Assembly (NCBI GenBank): GCA_947304475.1
Contig: CAMZBE010000113.1
Location: 1-5,141 of the forward strand
Reading direction: 5' to 3'
DNA length: 5,141 nt
Source of the DNA: an uncultured Clostridia bacterium
GTDB taxonomy: Bacteria; Bacillota; Clostridia; Oscillospirales; CAG-272
Part shown: one piece after another, positions 1-4,907 of the stretch
Layout of the letters: the number at the start of each line of letters is the position of its first letter
Position numbering within the stretch: position 1 is the first letter of the stretch
The notes under the pieces: model-generated
Database searches by the model: none
Seen by the model: only the letters and a program-made list of their open reading frames with translations
Told to the model about the DNA's origin: nothing
Made by a program: the position numbers and the translations under genes

Positions 1-143
1 ATGAAGAAACGGACGGTATTGACCGAAAAGGGGGGCAGCGCCCGACTCGCGGTCTTCTGGATCGCGAACGAGAAACCCCAGATCATCGAGACGGCGGCAA
101 GGATCAGCGAGCCGACCGGGGAATACTTTTTCGGTTCGTTCAC
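1..143 (-). CDS. EamA/DMT-family membrane transporter, N-terminal part (runs off left edge)
   Basis: The first 47 codons of a minus-strand gene are visible; the rest lies outside the window. The protein begins MNEPKKYSPVGSLILAAVSM and continues with IWGFSFAIQKTASRALPPFS and then VNTVRFF. A short polar, positively charged N-terminus leads into a hydrophobic first helix (about residues 9-28) containing a WG-F pair, then a loop with a double proline and an R-F-F start of helix 2. This is the usual opening of EamA (drug/metabolite transporter) proteins, which normally have ten membrane helices in two repeats and export or import small metabolites across the cytoplasmic membrane. The substrate cannot be told from this piece. 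The start is GTG at 143-141, chosen because AAAGGAG lies eight bases upstream and the reading frame matches the family from its first residues. The gene follows two tRNA-Val genes and their terminator on the same strand. Family call fairly firm, substrate unknown. Confidence 0.82.
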   Translation of the reverse strand, partial: MNEPKKYSPVGSLILAAVSMIWGFSFAIQKTASRALPPFSVNTVRFF

Positions 144-151
144 GGGCTTTG

Positions 152-158
152 CTCCTTT
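152..158 (-). promoter_or_regulatory. RBS of the EamA/DMT transporter (supports GTG start)
   Basis: Read on the minus strand this is AAAGGAG, a near-consensus Shine-Dalgarno site, with eight bases between it and the GTG at 143-141. It is the main reason for choosing GTG over a downstream ATG (codon 20), which lies inside the first membrane helix and lacks such a site. Confidence 0.8.
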
Positions 159-167
159 CGTTTTGAT

Positions 168-200
168 AAAAGAAAACGGCACCCGCAAACGAGTGCCGTT
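168..200 (-). terminator. Rho-independent terminator of the tRNA-Val operon
   Basis: Read on the minus strand, an 8-bp perfect stem (AACGGCAC at 200-193 with GTGCCGTT at 182-175) closes a ten-base loop that can form two more G-C pairs. It is followed by TTCTTTT, giving a T-rich tail (the last two bases of the stem are also TT). It begins one base after the encoded CCA of tRNA-Val(GAC), where a tRNA operon is expected to end. The transporter RBS lies only about ten bases further on, so this hairpin also sits in front of that gene and could limit read-through into it. Confidence 0.85.
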
Positions 201-201
201 C

Positions 202-278
202 TGGTGGAGACAACTGGACTCGAACCAGTGACCCCTTGCATGTCAAGCAAGTACTCTAACCAACTGAGCTATGCCTCC
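202..278 (-). tRNA. tRNA-Val (anticodon GAC)
   Basis: This is a 77-nt cloverleaf including an encoded CCA. The acceptor stem GGAGGCA/TGTCTCC has one G-U pair, with discriminator A. The D stem is GCTC/GAGT, the anticodon stem CTTGC/GCAAG, the anticodon loop TTGACAT and the T stem ACTGG/CCAGT with loop TTCGAGT. Anticodon GAC (plus-strand positions 244-242) reads valine codons GUC and GUU. It lies 30 bases downstream of a near-identical tRNA-Val(CAC) on the same strand and was probably co-transcribed and processed from one precursor. The terminator begins one base after the CCA. Confidence 0.97.
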
Positions 279-308
279 GAGGTTTCGATCGACGCGGCGG
301 AAAGTCCG

Positions 309-385
309 TGGTGGAGACAACAGGACTCGAACCTGTGACCCCTTGCATGTGAAGCAAGTGCTCTAACCGACTGAGCTATGCCTCC
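309..385 (-). tRNA. tRNA-Val (anticodon CAC)
   Basis: This is a 77-nt cloverleaf with encoded CCA: acceptor GGAGGCA/TGTCTCC, D stem GCTC/GAGC, anticodon stem CTTGC/GCAAG, loop TTCACAT, T stem ACAGG/CCTGT with TTCGAGT loop. Anticodon CAC (plus-strand 351-349) reads only GUG, a frequent valine codon in the GC-rich genes here. It differs from the neighbouring tRNA-Val(GAC) at five positions, two of them a compensatory swap in the T stem, which points to a tandem duplication followed by an anticodon change. It is the first gene of the tRNA operon, about eight bases from the predicted transcription start. Confidence 0.97.
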
Positions 386-399
386 GCGTGACGGAGTAT

Positions 400-428
400 A
401 TTCTAACACACTCGAATTAAAAAAGCAA
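400..428 (-). promoter_or_regulatory. Promoter of the tRNA-Val operon
   Basis: On the minus strand a -10 box TAGAAT (405-400) is preceded by TGT, making an extended -10 (TGnTAGAAT). A -35 box TTGCTT (428-423) lies 17 bases upstream. The predicted start, near 393, leaves a leader of roughly eight bases before tRNA-Val(CAC), typical of tRNA operons. The spacing and the position next to the tRNA make the call good, although the -35 matches consensus only in its TTG. Confidence 0.72.
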
Positions 429-484
429 GTCTTTTTTTTGATTTTTCGGAAAAAGTTTCACAAGCCCGATCGGTTCGGGAAGAA

Positions 485-493
485 GGGGGGGAG
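485..493 (+). promoter_or_regulatory. RBS deciding the helicase start
   Basis: A run of seven G followed by AG (GGGGGGGAG) ends four bases before the ATG at 498. It supports that start over the upstream in-frame ATG at 378, which lies inside tRNA-Val(CAC) and has no RBS. The G run is unusual for a Shine-Dalgarno site. Confidence 0.65.
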
Positions 494-497
494 CGCG

Positions 498-2849
498 ATG
501 CGATACGACGGCGGGCGGGACGCGATCGTTCTGTCGGTGTCGGAACTGGTGCGCCTGGCACGGTTGCGCAGGCGGACGCGGTCTCTCCCCGACGAGGAAC
601 CGGAGCGCTGCGCCGCGAACTGCGGGGGCGAACCCGTCTCCGATCTGTACGAAGCCGACGGACGCCGGTACTACGTTACGGGCGAAGCCGTATTCGACGG
701 GGACGATCTCGTGCTGGTCGCGCGCGTGCCGGGCAATCCCACCGCGCCCGAACCCGATCTTGTCCGGCAGATGCGCGGAGAGGGGTTCTGCCTGCTCTCG
801 ATGCTGACGCGGGCGGGAAGAGCGGGGAGCGGCGCGTTCAAGGTGATCTACCGTTCGCCGGCGGGCGAGGTATGCGAGGTGCGCGAAACGCCCGCAAAAG
901 AGGACCTCGATCGGTTCTACGCCCGTCTTTTCGAGGCGATCGGACGCGACGCCGCCTTCGAGATCGAGCGCGTCGGTCGGCGGCTGCCGACCATGGCGAA
1001 GGTCGTTTTTCCGTATCCGAACGTCCGGGACGGTCAGCGTGAACTGATCTCGTCTGCGTACCGGGCGATCCGGGGGGGATATACCCTCTACGCCTGCGCC
1101 CCGACCGGGATCGGCAAGACGGTCTCGACCTTGTTCCCCGCGGTGCGGGCGATGGGAGAAGGGTTCTGCGACAAGATCTTCTATCTGACGCCGAAAAACA
1201 CCGCTGCGCTCGCCGCCGCTGACGCGGCGGAACGACTCGCCAAAGAGGGCGCCGACCTGCGCGTCCTGCTGCTGTCGGCGAAGGAGCGGATCTGTCCGCG
1301 CAACCTGACCTGCCGAGAGATCGGGGGCGAACGCTGTCCCCTGTCGCGCTCGGCTCCGTCGCGCGAGGACGAGGCGGCGTACGAACTGCTCGGCGCGGGT
1401 GTAACCTCGGTCGATCTGACGCTGCTGCGCAAGGTCGGGGAAAAGCACAAGGTCTGCCCCTACGAACTCGCCCTGCGCTACGCCGAGTTCGCCGACGTCG
1501 TGATCTGCGACTACAACTATCTCTTCCACCCGCGCGTCGCGATCCGGCGGTTCTTCTCGGAGAGGGGGGCGTGGTGCTTCCTCTGCGACGAGGCGCACAA
1601 CCTGATCGACCGGGCGCGGGAACTCTATTCCTGCGATCTTCCCATGGCCTTTTTCGACGCGTTCCGCCCGGCGGCGGAAATAAACCCCGCCCTGAAGAGC
1701 GCGCTTGCGCACACGTCGAAGCGCGTGCGGGGGATCCTGTACCCGCTGGTGGCGGATACGGTCGAGAGCGACGGAGAGGGGATCAAACGCGGCTTTTACC
1801 GGCAGCGGGATCTCCCCGACGGGCTGCCCGACGCGCTGCAGGACCTTTTCGACGTCTGTTCCGCCGTCCTGGAAGAGCGGAAACTGCCCCCCGATATTCT
1901 GGCGGGACTCTACGACGCGACCTACGATCTTGCCGAGACGCTCTCGAAACTGTCGCGGTATTCGTCGCGCTTCGTTTCGTTCGTCACCCTGCACGGCGAC
2001 GCGCTCGCCTACCGGGCGCTCTGCCTCGATCCGTCGGAGATCCTCTCGTCCCGGCTCTCGCTCGGGCGTTCCGCCGTCCTCTTCTCGGCGACCATGACGC
2101 CGACGGCGTACTATCGGAACGTGCTCGGGGGAACACCGACCGACGACGAACTCGATCTGCCGTCCCCCTTCGATCCTTCGCAGTTCTGCGTCGCCGTCCT
2201 CGACCGGATCGGCACGCGCTATTCGGAGCGCGAAGACACCCTGAAAGCCGTCGCGCGCGCCGTTCTGACCACCGTGAAGGCAAAGCCCGGGAACTACCTC
2301 GTTTTCTGCCCGTCGTTTGCTTACCTCGACCGGCTCTCGGAAGAGGTAGGCAGGATCGCGCCGGGGCTCGAAATTGCCAGACAGAGCCGGCACATGGACC
2401 GACGGGAGCGGCAGGCGTTCCTCGACCGGTTTTCGGAAGACAACCGCCGCGCCCTGGTCGGCTTTACCGTGACGGGCGGGATCTACGGCGAGGGCATCGA
2501 CCTGGTCGGACGGCGGCTGATCGGGGCGGTCGTGGTCGGGGTGGGACTGCCCCAGCCGACGCCCGAGAACGAGGCGATCCGCGAGTATTACGACGACGTA
2601 CTCGAAGCCGGGCGTGAATACGCCTACGTCTATCCCGGCATGAACCGCGTCCTGCAGGCGGCGGGGCGGGTGATCCGCACCGAAAGCGACCGCGGCGTCG
2701 TGGTCCTGATCGACGACCGCTTTTCCGAACCGGTCTATCGCCGCCTGATGCCCAATCACTGGCGGGGGTTGAAATACGTCGGGGATCTCCCGTCGCTCTC
2801 GCATCTGCTCGGGCGATTCTGGGGCAAGCGGGAAGAGGCGCCCGATTGA
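498..2849 (+). CDS. DinG/Rad3-type ATP-dependent DNA helicase (XPD-like, Fe-S) with degenerate N-terminal PD-(D/E)XK-like domain
   Basis: This 783-residue cytoplasmic protein is predicted to unwind DNA with ATP, like the DinG/XPD group of superfamily 2, which acts in DNA repair and on R-loops or other structured DNA. Seen in sequence: a GQ Q-motif at about 179-180, Walker A APTGIGKT at 201-208, motif Ia FYLTPKNT at 228-235, four cysteines fitting the iron-sulfur site (C266, C272, C280, C320), DEAH at 364-367, SAT in motif III (about 530-532), motif V GIYGEGIDLVG at 661-671, and motif VI Q720-AAGR724-VIR727. All core motifs look intact. Residues 1 to about 165 correspond to the PD-(D/E)XK domain that precedes the helicase in clostridial relatives, but the expected catalytic D, E-x-K and Q are not visible. 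The start is ATG at 498, supported by the RBS at 485-493; the longer open frame would begin inside a tRNA. The gene is divergent from the tRNA operon, and I found no convincing promoter of its own. Confidence 0.93.
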   Translation: MRYDGGRDAIVLSVSELVRLARLRRRTRSLPDEEPERCAANCGGEPVSDLYEADGRRYYVTGEAVFDGDDLVLVARVPGNPTAPEPDLVRQMRGEGFCLLSMLTRAGRAGSGAFKVIYRSPAGEVCEVRETPAKEDLDRFYARLFEAIGRDAAFEIERVGRRLPTMAKVVFPYPNVRDGQRELISSAYRAIRGGYTLYACAPTGIGKTVSTLFPAVRAMGEGFCDKIFYLTPKNTAALAAADAAERLAKEGADLRVLLLSAKERICPRNLTCREIGGERCPLSRSAPSREDEAAYELLGAGVTSVDLTLLRKVGEKHKVCPYELALRYAEFADVVICDYNYLFHPRVAIRRFFSERGAWCFLCDEAHNLIDRARELYSCDLPMAFFDAFRPAAEINPALKSALAHTSKRVRGILYPLVADTVESDGEGIKRGFYRQRDLPDGLPDALQDLFDVCSAVLEERKLPPDILAGLYDATYDLAETLSKLSRYSSRFVSFVTLHGDALAYRALCLDPSEILSSRLSLGRSAVLFSATMTPTAYYRNVLGGTPTDDELDLPSPFDPSQFCVAVLDRIGTRYSEREDTLKAVARAVLTTVKAKPGNYLVFCPSFAYLDRLSEEVGRIAPGLEIARQSRHMDRRERQAFLDRFSEDNRRALVGFTVTGGIYGEGIDLVGRRLIGAVVVGVGLPQPTPENEAIREYYDDVLEAGREYAYVYPGMNRVLQAAGRVIRTESDRGVVVLIDDRFSEPVYRRLMPNHWRGLKYVGDLPSLSHLLGRFWGKREEAPD

Positions 2850-2882
2850 CCGAAAAAACTGCTTGAAAAGACAGGTTTCCAC

Positions 2883-2911
2883 TTGCGTTTTCCGCCCGGA
2901 ATTGCTATAAT
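2883..2911 (+). promoter_or_regulatory. Promoter of the dehydrogenase-isomerase operon
   Basis: A perfect -10 TATAAT (2906-2911) preceded by TGC forms an extended -10. A -35 TTGCGT (2883-2888) sits exactly 17 bases upstream and matches the consensus in its TTG. The predicted start is near 2918, giving a leader of about 47 bases before the ATG at 2965. It lies 34 bases after the helicase stop, with no clear terminator between them, so read-through from the helicase is also possible. Confidence 0.82.
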
Positions 2912-2933
2912 ATCCATGAAAAGAATACGGATA

Positions 2934-2951
2934 CCGCCCCGACGCGGGCGG
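2934..2951 (+). promoter_or_regulatory. GC hairpin in the dehydrogenase leader, next to the RBS
   Basis: CCGCCC (2934-2939) can pair with GGGCGG (2946-2951) around a six-base loop. The 3' arm ends where the Shine-Dalgarno stretch GGAAGGGAG (2951-2959) begins, so the hairpin could influence ribosome access. No ligand or factor can be inferred, and a 6-bp GC stem can arise by chance in such GC-rich DNA. Confidence 0.35.
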
Positions 2952-2964
2952 GAAGGGAGACGGA

Positions 2965-3981
2965 ATGAAACGGGTGCTGATTACCATGCCGGAAGGATCC
3001 ACGAGGAGGTCCTTTTTTTCCGACGAGGTCACAAAGTTTCTTGAGGAGCATTTTGAAATCGTCTGGAACGAGACGGAAAAGGATATGACGAAAGAAGACC
3101 TGAAACCGCTTCTTCCGGAGTTTGACGCCGTGATGACCGGGTGGGGCAGCGAATTATACGACGCCGAACTGATCGGCGAGAACCCCCGCCTGAAACTGAT
3201 CGCCCATACGGGCGGCACGGTCGGCAACCTGCTCGACGCGTCGGTTTACGACGTCGGCGTGCGCGTCCTGACCGAGAACCAGATCTACGCCGAATCGGTG
3301 GCGGAGGGCACCATTGCTTTCCTGCTCGCGGCGCAGAGAAGTATTCCCGATTACGTACAGATCGTCCGGACGGGCGGGTGGAAGGAAGATCACGCACCCT
3401 TCGGTTCGTGGATCTCGCTGATGGATACGAAGGTCGGACTGGTGGGCTTCGGCACCATTACCCGCTGTCTGATCCCTCTGCTTCACGCGTTCCGCTGCGA
3501 CATCCGGCTCTTCTCGCACCACGCCCCCGACGAGGAATACCGCAAACAGTACGGGATTACCATGATGGAACTCGACGACCTTTTCGCCGAGTGCGATATC
3601 GTATCGATCCACTCCGCCCTGAACGCCGAGAACCGGGCGCTGGTCGGTGCGGAACAACTCTCGAAAATGAAGGACGGGACGCTCCTGCTCAACACCTCGC
3701 GCGGCGCGGTGATCGAAGAGGAGGCGTTGCTCGACGAGGCGAAGCGCGGGCGGATCCGGATCATGCTCGACGTGTTTCACGAGGAACCCCTGGCAAAAGA
3801 CAGTCCGCTGCGCACCCTCCCGAACGTCTACTGCATCCCTCACATGGGCGGCCCGACGATGGACCGGCGGGGCTTCGGGACCATGGAACTGGCGCGCCAG
3901 ATGGTGCGCTTCTTCGACGGGGAGACCGATCTGTCGCTTGAGATTAACCGCGCGGTTTCGTCCCGTATGACCAAAATGTAA
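2965..3981 (+). CDS. D-2-hydroxyacid dehydrogenase family protein (phosphoglycerate dehydrogenase-like)
   Basis: This is a 338-residue cytoplasmic oxidoreductase predicted to interconvert a 2-hydroxyacid and a 2-keto acid with NAD(P)(H). The length suits single-module members without the regulatory ACT domain of SerA. Visible motifs: substrate-loop region HTGGTVGN (81-88), AESVAEGTIAFLL (109-121) of the domain linker, Rossmann loop GFGTIT (161-166), NTSRGAV (243-249) with catalytic R246, LDVFHEEPL (268-276) with E274, and PHMGG (292-296) with H293. The Arg-Glu-His triad is thus complete. Odd points: the third glycine of GxGxxG is Thr166, and the position after strand beta-2, usually an Asp that selects NAD, is Ser184 followed by two His. 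The ATG at 2965 has GGAAGGGAG five bases upstream. It is the first gene of an operon with a TIM-barrel isomerase, a pairing that suggests sugar-acid or polyol metabolism rather than serine synthesis. Substrate unknown. Confidence 0.92.
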   Translation: MKRVLITMPEGSTRRSFFSDEVTKFLEEHFEIVWNETEKDMTKEDLKPLLPEFDAVMTGWGSELYDAELIGENPRLKLIAHTGGTVGNLLDASVYDVGVRVLTENQIYAESVAEGTIAFLLAAQRSIPDYVQIVRTGGWKEDHAPFGSWISLMDTKVGLVGFGTITRCLIPLLHAFRCDIRLFSHHAPDEEYRKQYGITMMELDDLFAECDIVSIHSALNAENRALVGAEQLSKMKDGTLLLNTSRGAVIEEEALLDEAKRGRIRIMLDVFHEEPLAKDSPLRTLPNVYCIPHMGGPTMDRRGFGTMELARQMVRFFDGETDLSLEINRAVSSRMTKM

Positions 3982-3985
3982 GGTG
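3980..3985 (+). promoter_or_regulatory. RBS of the isomerase, overlapping the upstream stop codon
   Basis: AAGGTG (3980-3985) overlaps the last two bases of the dehydrogenase TAA (3979-3981) and lies six bases before the ATG at 3992. This decides the start in favour of ATG 3992; the in-frame GTG at 3983 lies inside this site. The arrangement indicates translational coupling of the two genes. Confidence 0.75.
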
Positions 3986-3991
3986 AACGAA

Positions 3992-4813
3992 ATGAAAGCA
4001 ACGCTCGGTTTCAGTACCATCGCCTGCCCGGACCTGCCCTGGCGGGAGATCCTTGACGAGGGCGCCCGCGCCGGCATGAAGGCGGTTGAGATCCGCCTGG
4101 ACCGCGAGGACCGTCCCTTCGGGCTGTCGGACGACGAGTTGCCTGAACTGGTCTCGGCGCTCCGCGCGAGCGGGCTCGTCGTGTCGGACGTCGGCATGGG
4201 ACTGGCGCTGACCGACTACCGCCCCGGACTGGAAGAAAAACTGAAGCCTGTTTTTGAGCGGGCGGCGGCGATCGGGGCGAAGGGGGTGCGCGTCTTCCTC
4301 GGCTATTCGGCGCTCCGCGTGCCGGAGGGCAAGACCGAAAACGAAGAGGGGATCATCCGTTCGACGTGCGATATCGCGCGCGTCGCCGAGCGCTATCCCG
4401 TCGACCTCTGGCTCGAAACCCACGGCACCTACTCCCGGGCGCGCGACGTGATGCGGGTGGTCGACGCCGTAGGAAGCGATTCGGTGTCGGTGATCTGGGA
4501 TATTTTCCACTCCTACGAACTGGGGGAGAGCGTCGACGAGTCCGACGCGTTCCTCGGGAACAAAACCGTCCACGTCCATATCAAGGACGGCGTGCGCAAG
4601 AAGGACGATCCCGACGGCGGCATGACCTATACCAAGGTCGGGGAGGGCGAAGTGCCTCTCCGCCGCGCGTTGGAGTTGCTTGATAAACGCGGATATAACG
4701 GCGTGCTGTCGCTCGAATGGGAGAATATGTGGCGGCCGGAACTGCGGACGGTGTTCCCGGATCTGCCGTCGATCCTCGCGGCGTACCGGGCGTATTTCGA
4801 GGCGGGGAATTAA
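3992..4813 (+). CDS. Xylose isomerase-like TIM-barrel protein (sugar phosphate isomerase/epimerase family)
   Basis: This 273-residue cytoplasmic protein belongs to the AP endonuclease 2/xylose isomerase-like TIM-barrel superfamily, whose members isomerise, epimerise or dehydrate sugars, inositols and their acids using a divalent metal. The likely metal ligands are in the right order and context: E142 in DLWLETHG, D170 and H173 in WDIFHSY (the D-x-x-H pair), H196 in HVHIKD and E242 in LSLEWE. The two glutamates are also the usual acid/base pair of the isomerases. The N-terminal GFSTIACPD and AVEIR segments fit barrel strands 1 and 2, and length is normal for the family. The ATG at 3992 is preferred to the GTG at 3983 because the RBS covers the latter. 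The gene is ten bases from the dehydrogenase stop and shares its promoter, so the two enzymes probably act on one sugar-derived compound. The substrate cannot be named from sequence alone. Confidence 0.9.
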   Translation: MKATLGFSTIACPDLPWREILDEGARAGMKAVEIRLDREDRPFGLSDDELPELVSALRASGLVVSDVGMGLALTDYRPGLEEKLKPVFERAAAIGAKGVRVFLGYSALRVPEGKTENEEGIIRSTCDIARVAERYPVDLWLETHGTYSRARDVMRVVDAVGSDSVSVIWDIFHSYELGESVDESDAFLGNKTVHVHIKDGVRKKDDPDGGMTYTKVGEGEVPLRRALELLDKRGYNGVLSLEWENMWRPELRTVFPDLPSILAAYRAYFEAGN

Positions 4814-4821
4814 CCGGGTAT

Positions 4822-4850
4822 GTGACAAATAAAGAAAAAGAATATATAAT
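4822..4850 (+). promoter_or_regulatory. Promoter of the YunG-like gene
   Basis: GTGACA (4822-4827, five of six matches to the -35 consensus) is followed after exactly 17 bases by TATAAT (4845-4850, perfect). The A/T-rich spacer stands out in this GC-rich window. The predicted transcription start is near 4856-4857, inside the 24-bp dyad. The -35 begins only nine bases after the isomerase stop codon. Confidence 0.85.
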
Positions 4851-4853
4851 AGA

Positions 4854-4877
4854 GGCGCGGGCAAAATTGCCCGCGCC
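4854..4877 (+). promoter_or_regulatory. 24-bp dyad overlapping the transcription start (operator or leader hairpin)
   Basis: GGCGCGGGCAA and TTGCCCGCGCC form 11-bp perfect inverted arms separated by two bases, four bases downstream of the -10 box. As DNA, this is the position and symmetry of a repressor operator. As RNA, a transcript starting near 4857 would carry a GC-rich hairpin at its very 5' end. It could also help end the upstream operon, although no T run follows. CCCGCGC (4870-4876) can instead pair with a repeat GCGCGGG at 4886-4892, so two exclusive folds are possible. The dyad is certain; its role is not. Confidence 0.6.
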
Positions 4878-4907
4878 CGCTTTGTGCGCGGGAAACGGAA
4901 GGACGCT

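Noticed and set aside
1..231. Plus-strand 76-residue open frame from the left edge
   Set aside because: It lies antisense to the EamA transporter start, reads through the terminator hairpin and ends inside tRNA-Val(GAC), giving the WWRQLDSNQ tail typical of translated tRNA. It has no RBS.
419..439. AAAAAAG/CTTTTTT hairpin with T run, a possible plus-strand terminator
   Set aside because: The stem is almost entirely A-T and no plus-strand gene ends upstream. It overlaps the -35 of the tRNA promoter.
465..479. CCCGA/TCGGG stem-loop before the helicase RBS
   Set aside because: It is only 5 bp and lies in GC-rich sequence, too weak to call a regulatory element.
378..497. In-frame upstream extension of the helicase to the ATG at 378
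   Set aside because: That ATG is within tRNA-Val(CAC), has no RBS, and the extra 40 residues cross the divergent tRNA promoter. ATG 498 has a strong RBS.
2855..2879. Possible terminator after the helicase (AAACTG with CAGGTTT)
   Set aside because: The stem needs a bulge, is A-T rich and has no T run after it.
2916..3045. Small open frame from ATG 2916 in the dehydrogenase leader, considered as a leader peptide
   Set aside because: The ATG is at or before the predicted transcription start and has no RBS. Most of the frame overlaps the dehydrogenase out of phase.
417..3227. Very long minus-strand open frame (936 residues)
   Set aside because: It is antisense to the helicase and runs into the dehydrogenase. 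Its translation is low-complexity, rich in Arg and Pro, with no recognisable domain, as expected from GC-rich codons read on the opposite strand. The smaller overlapping frames at 1571-2617, 3154-4197 and 3944-4864 were rejected for the same reason.
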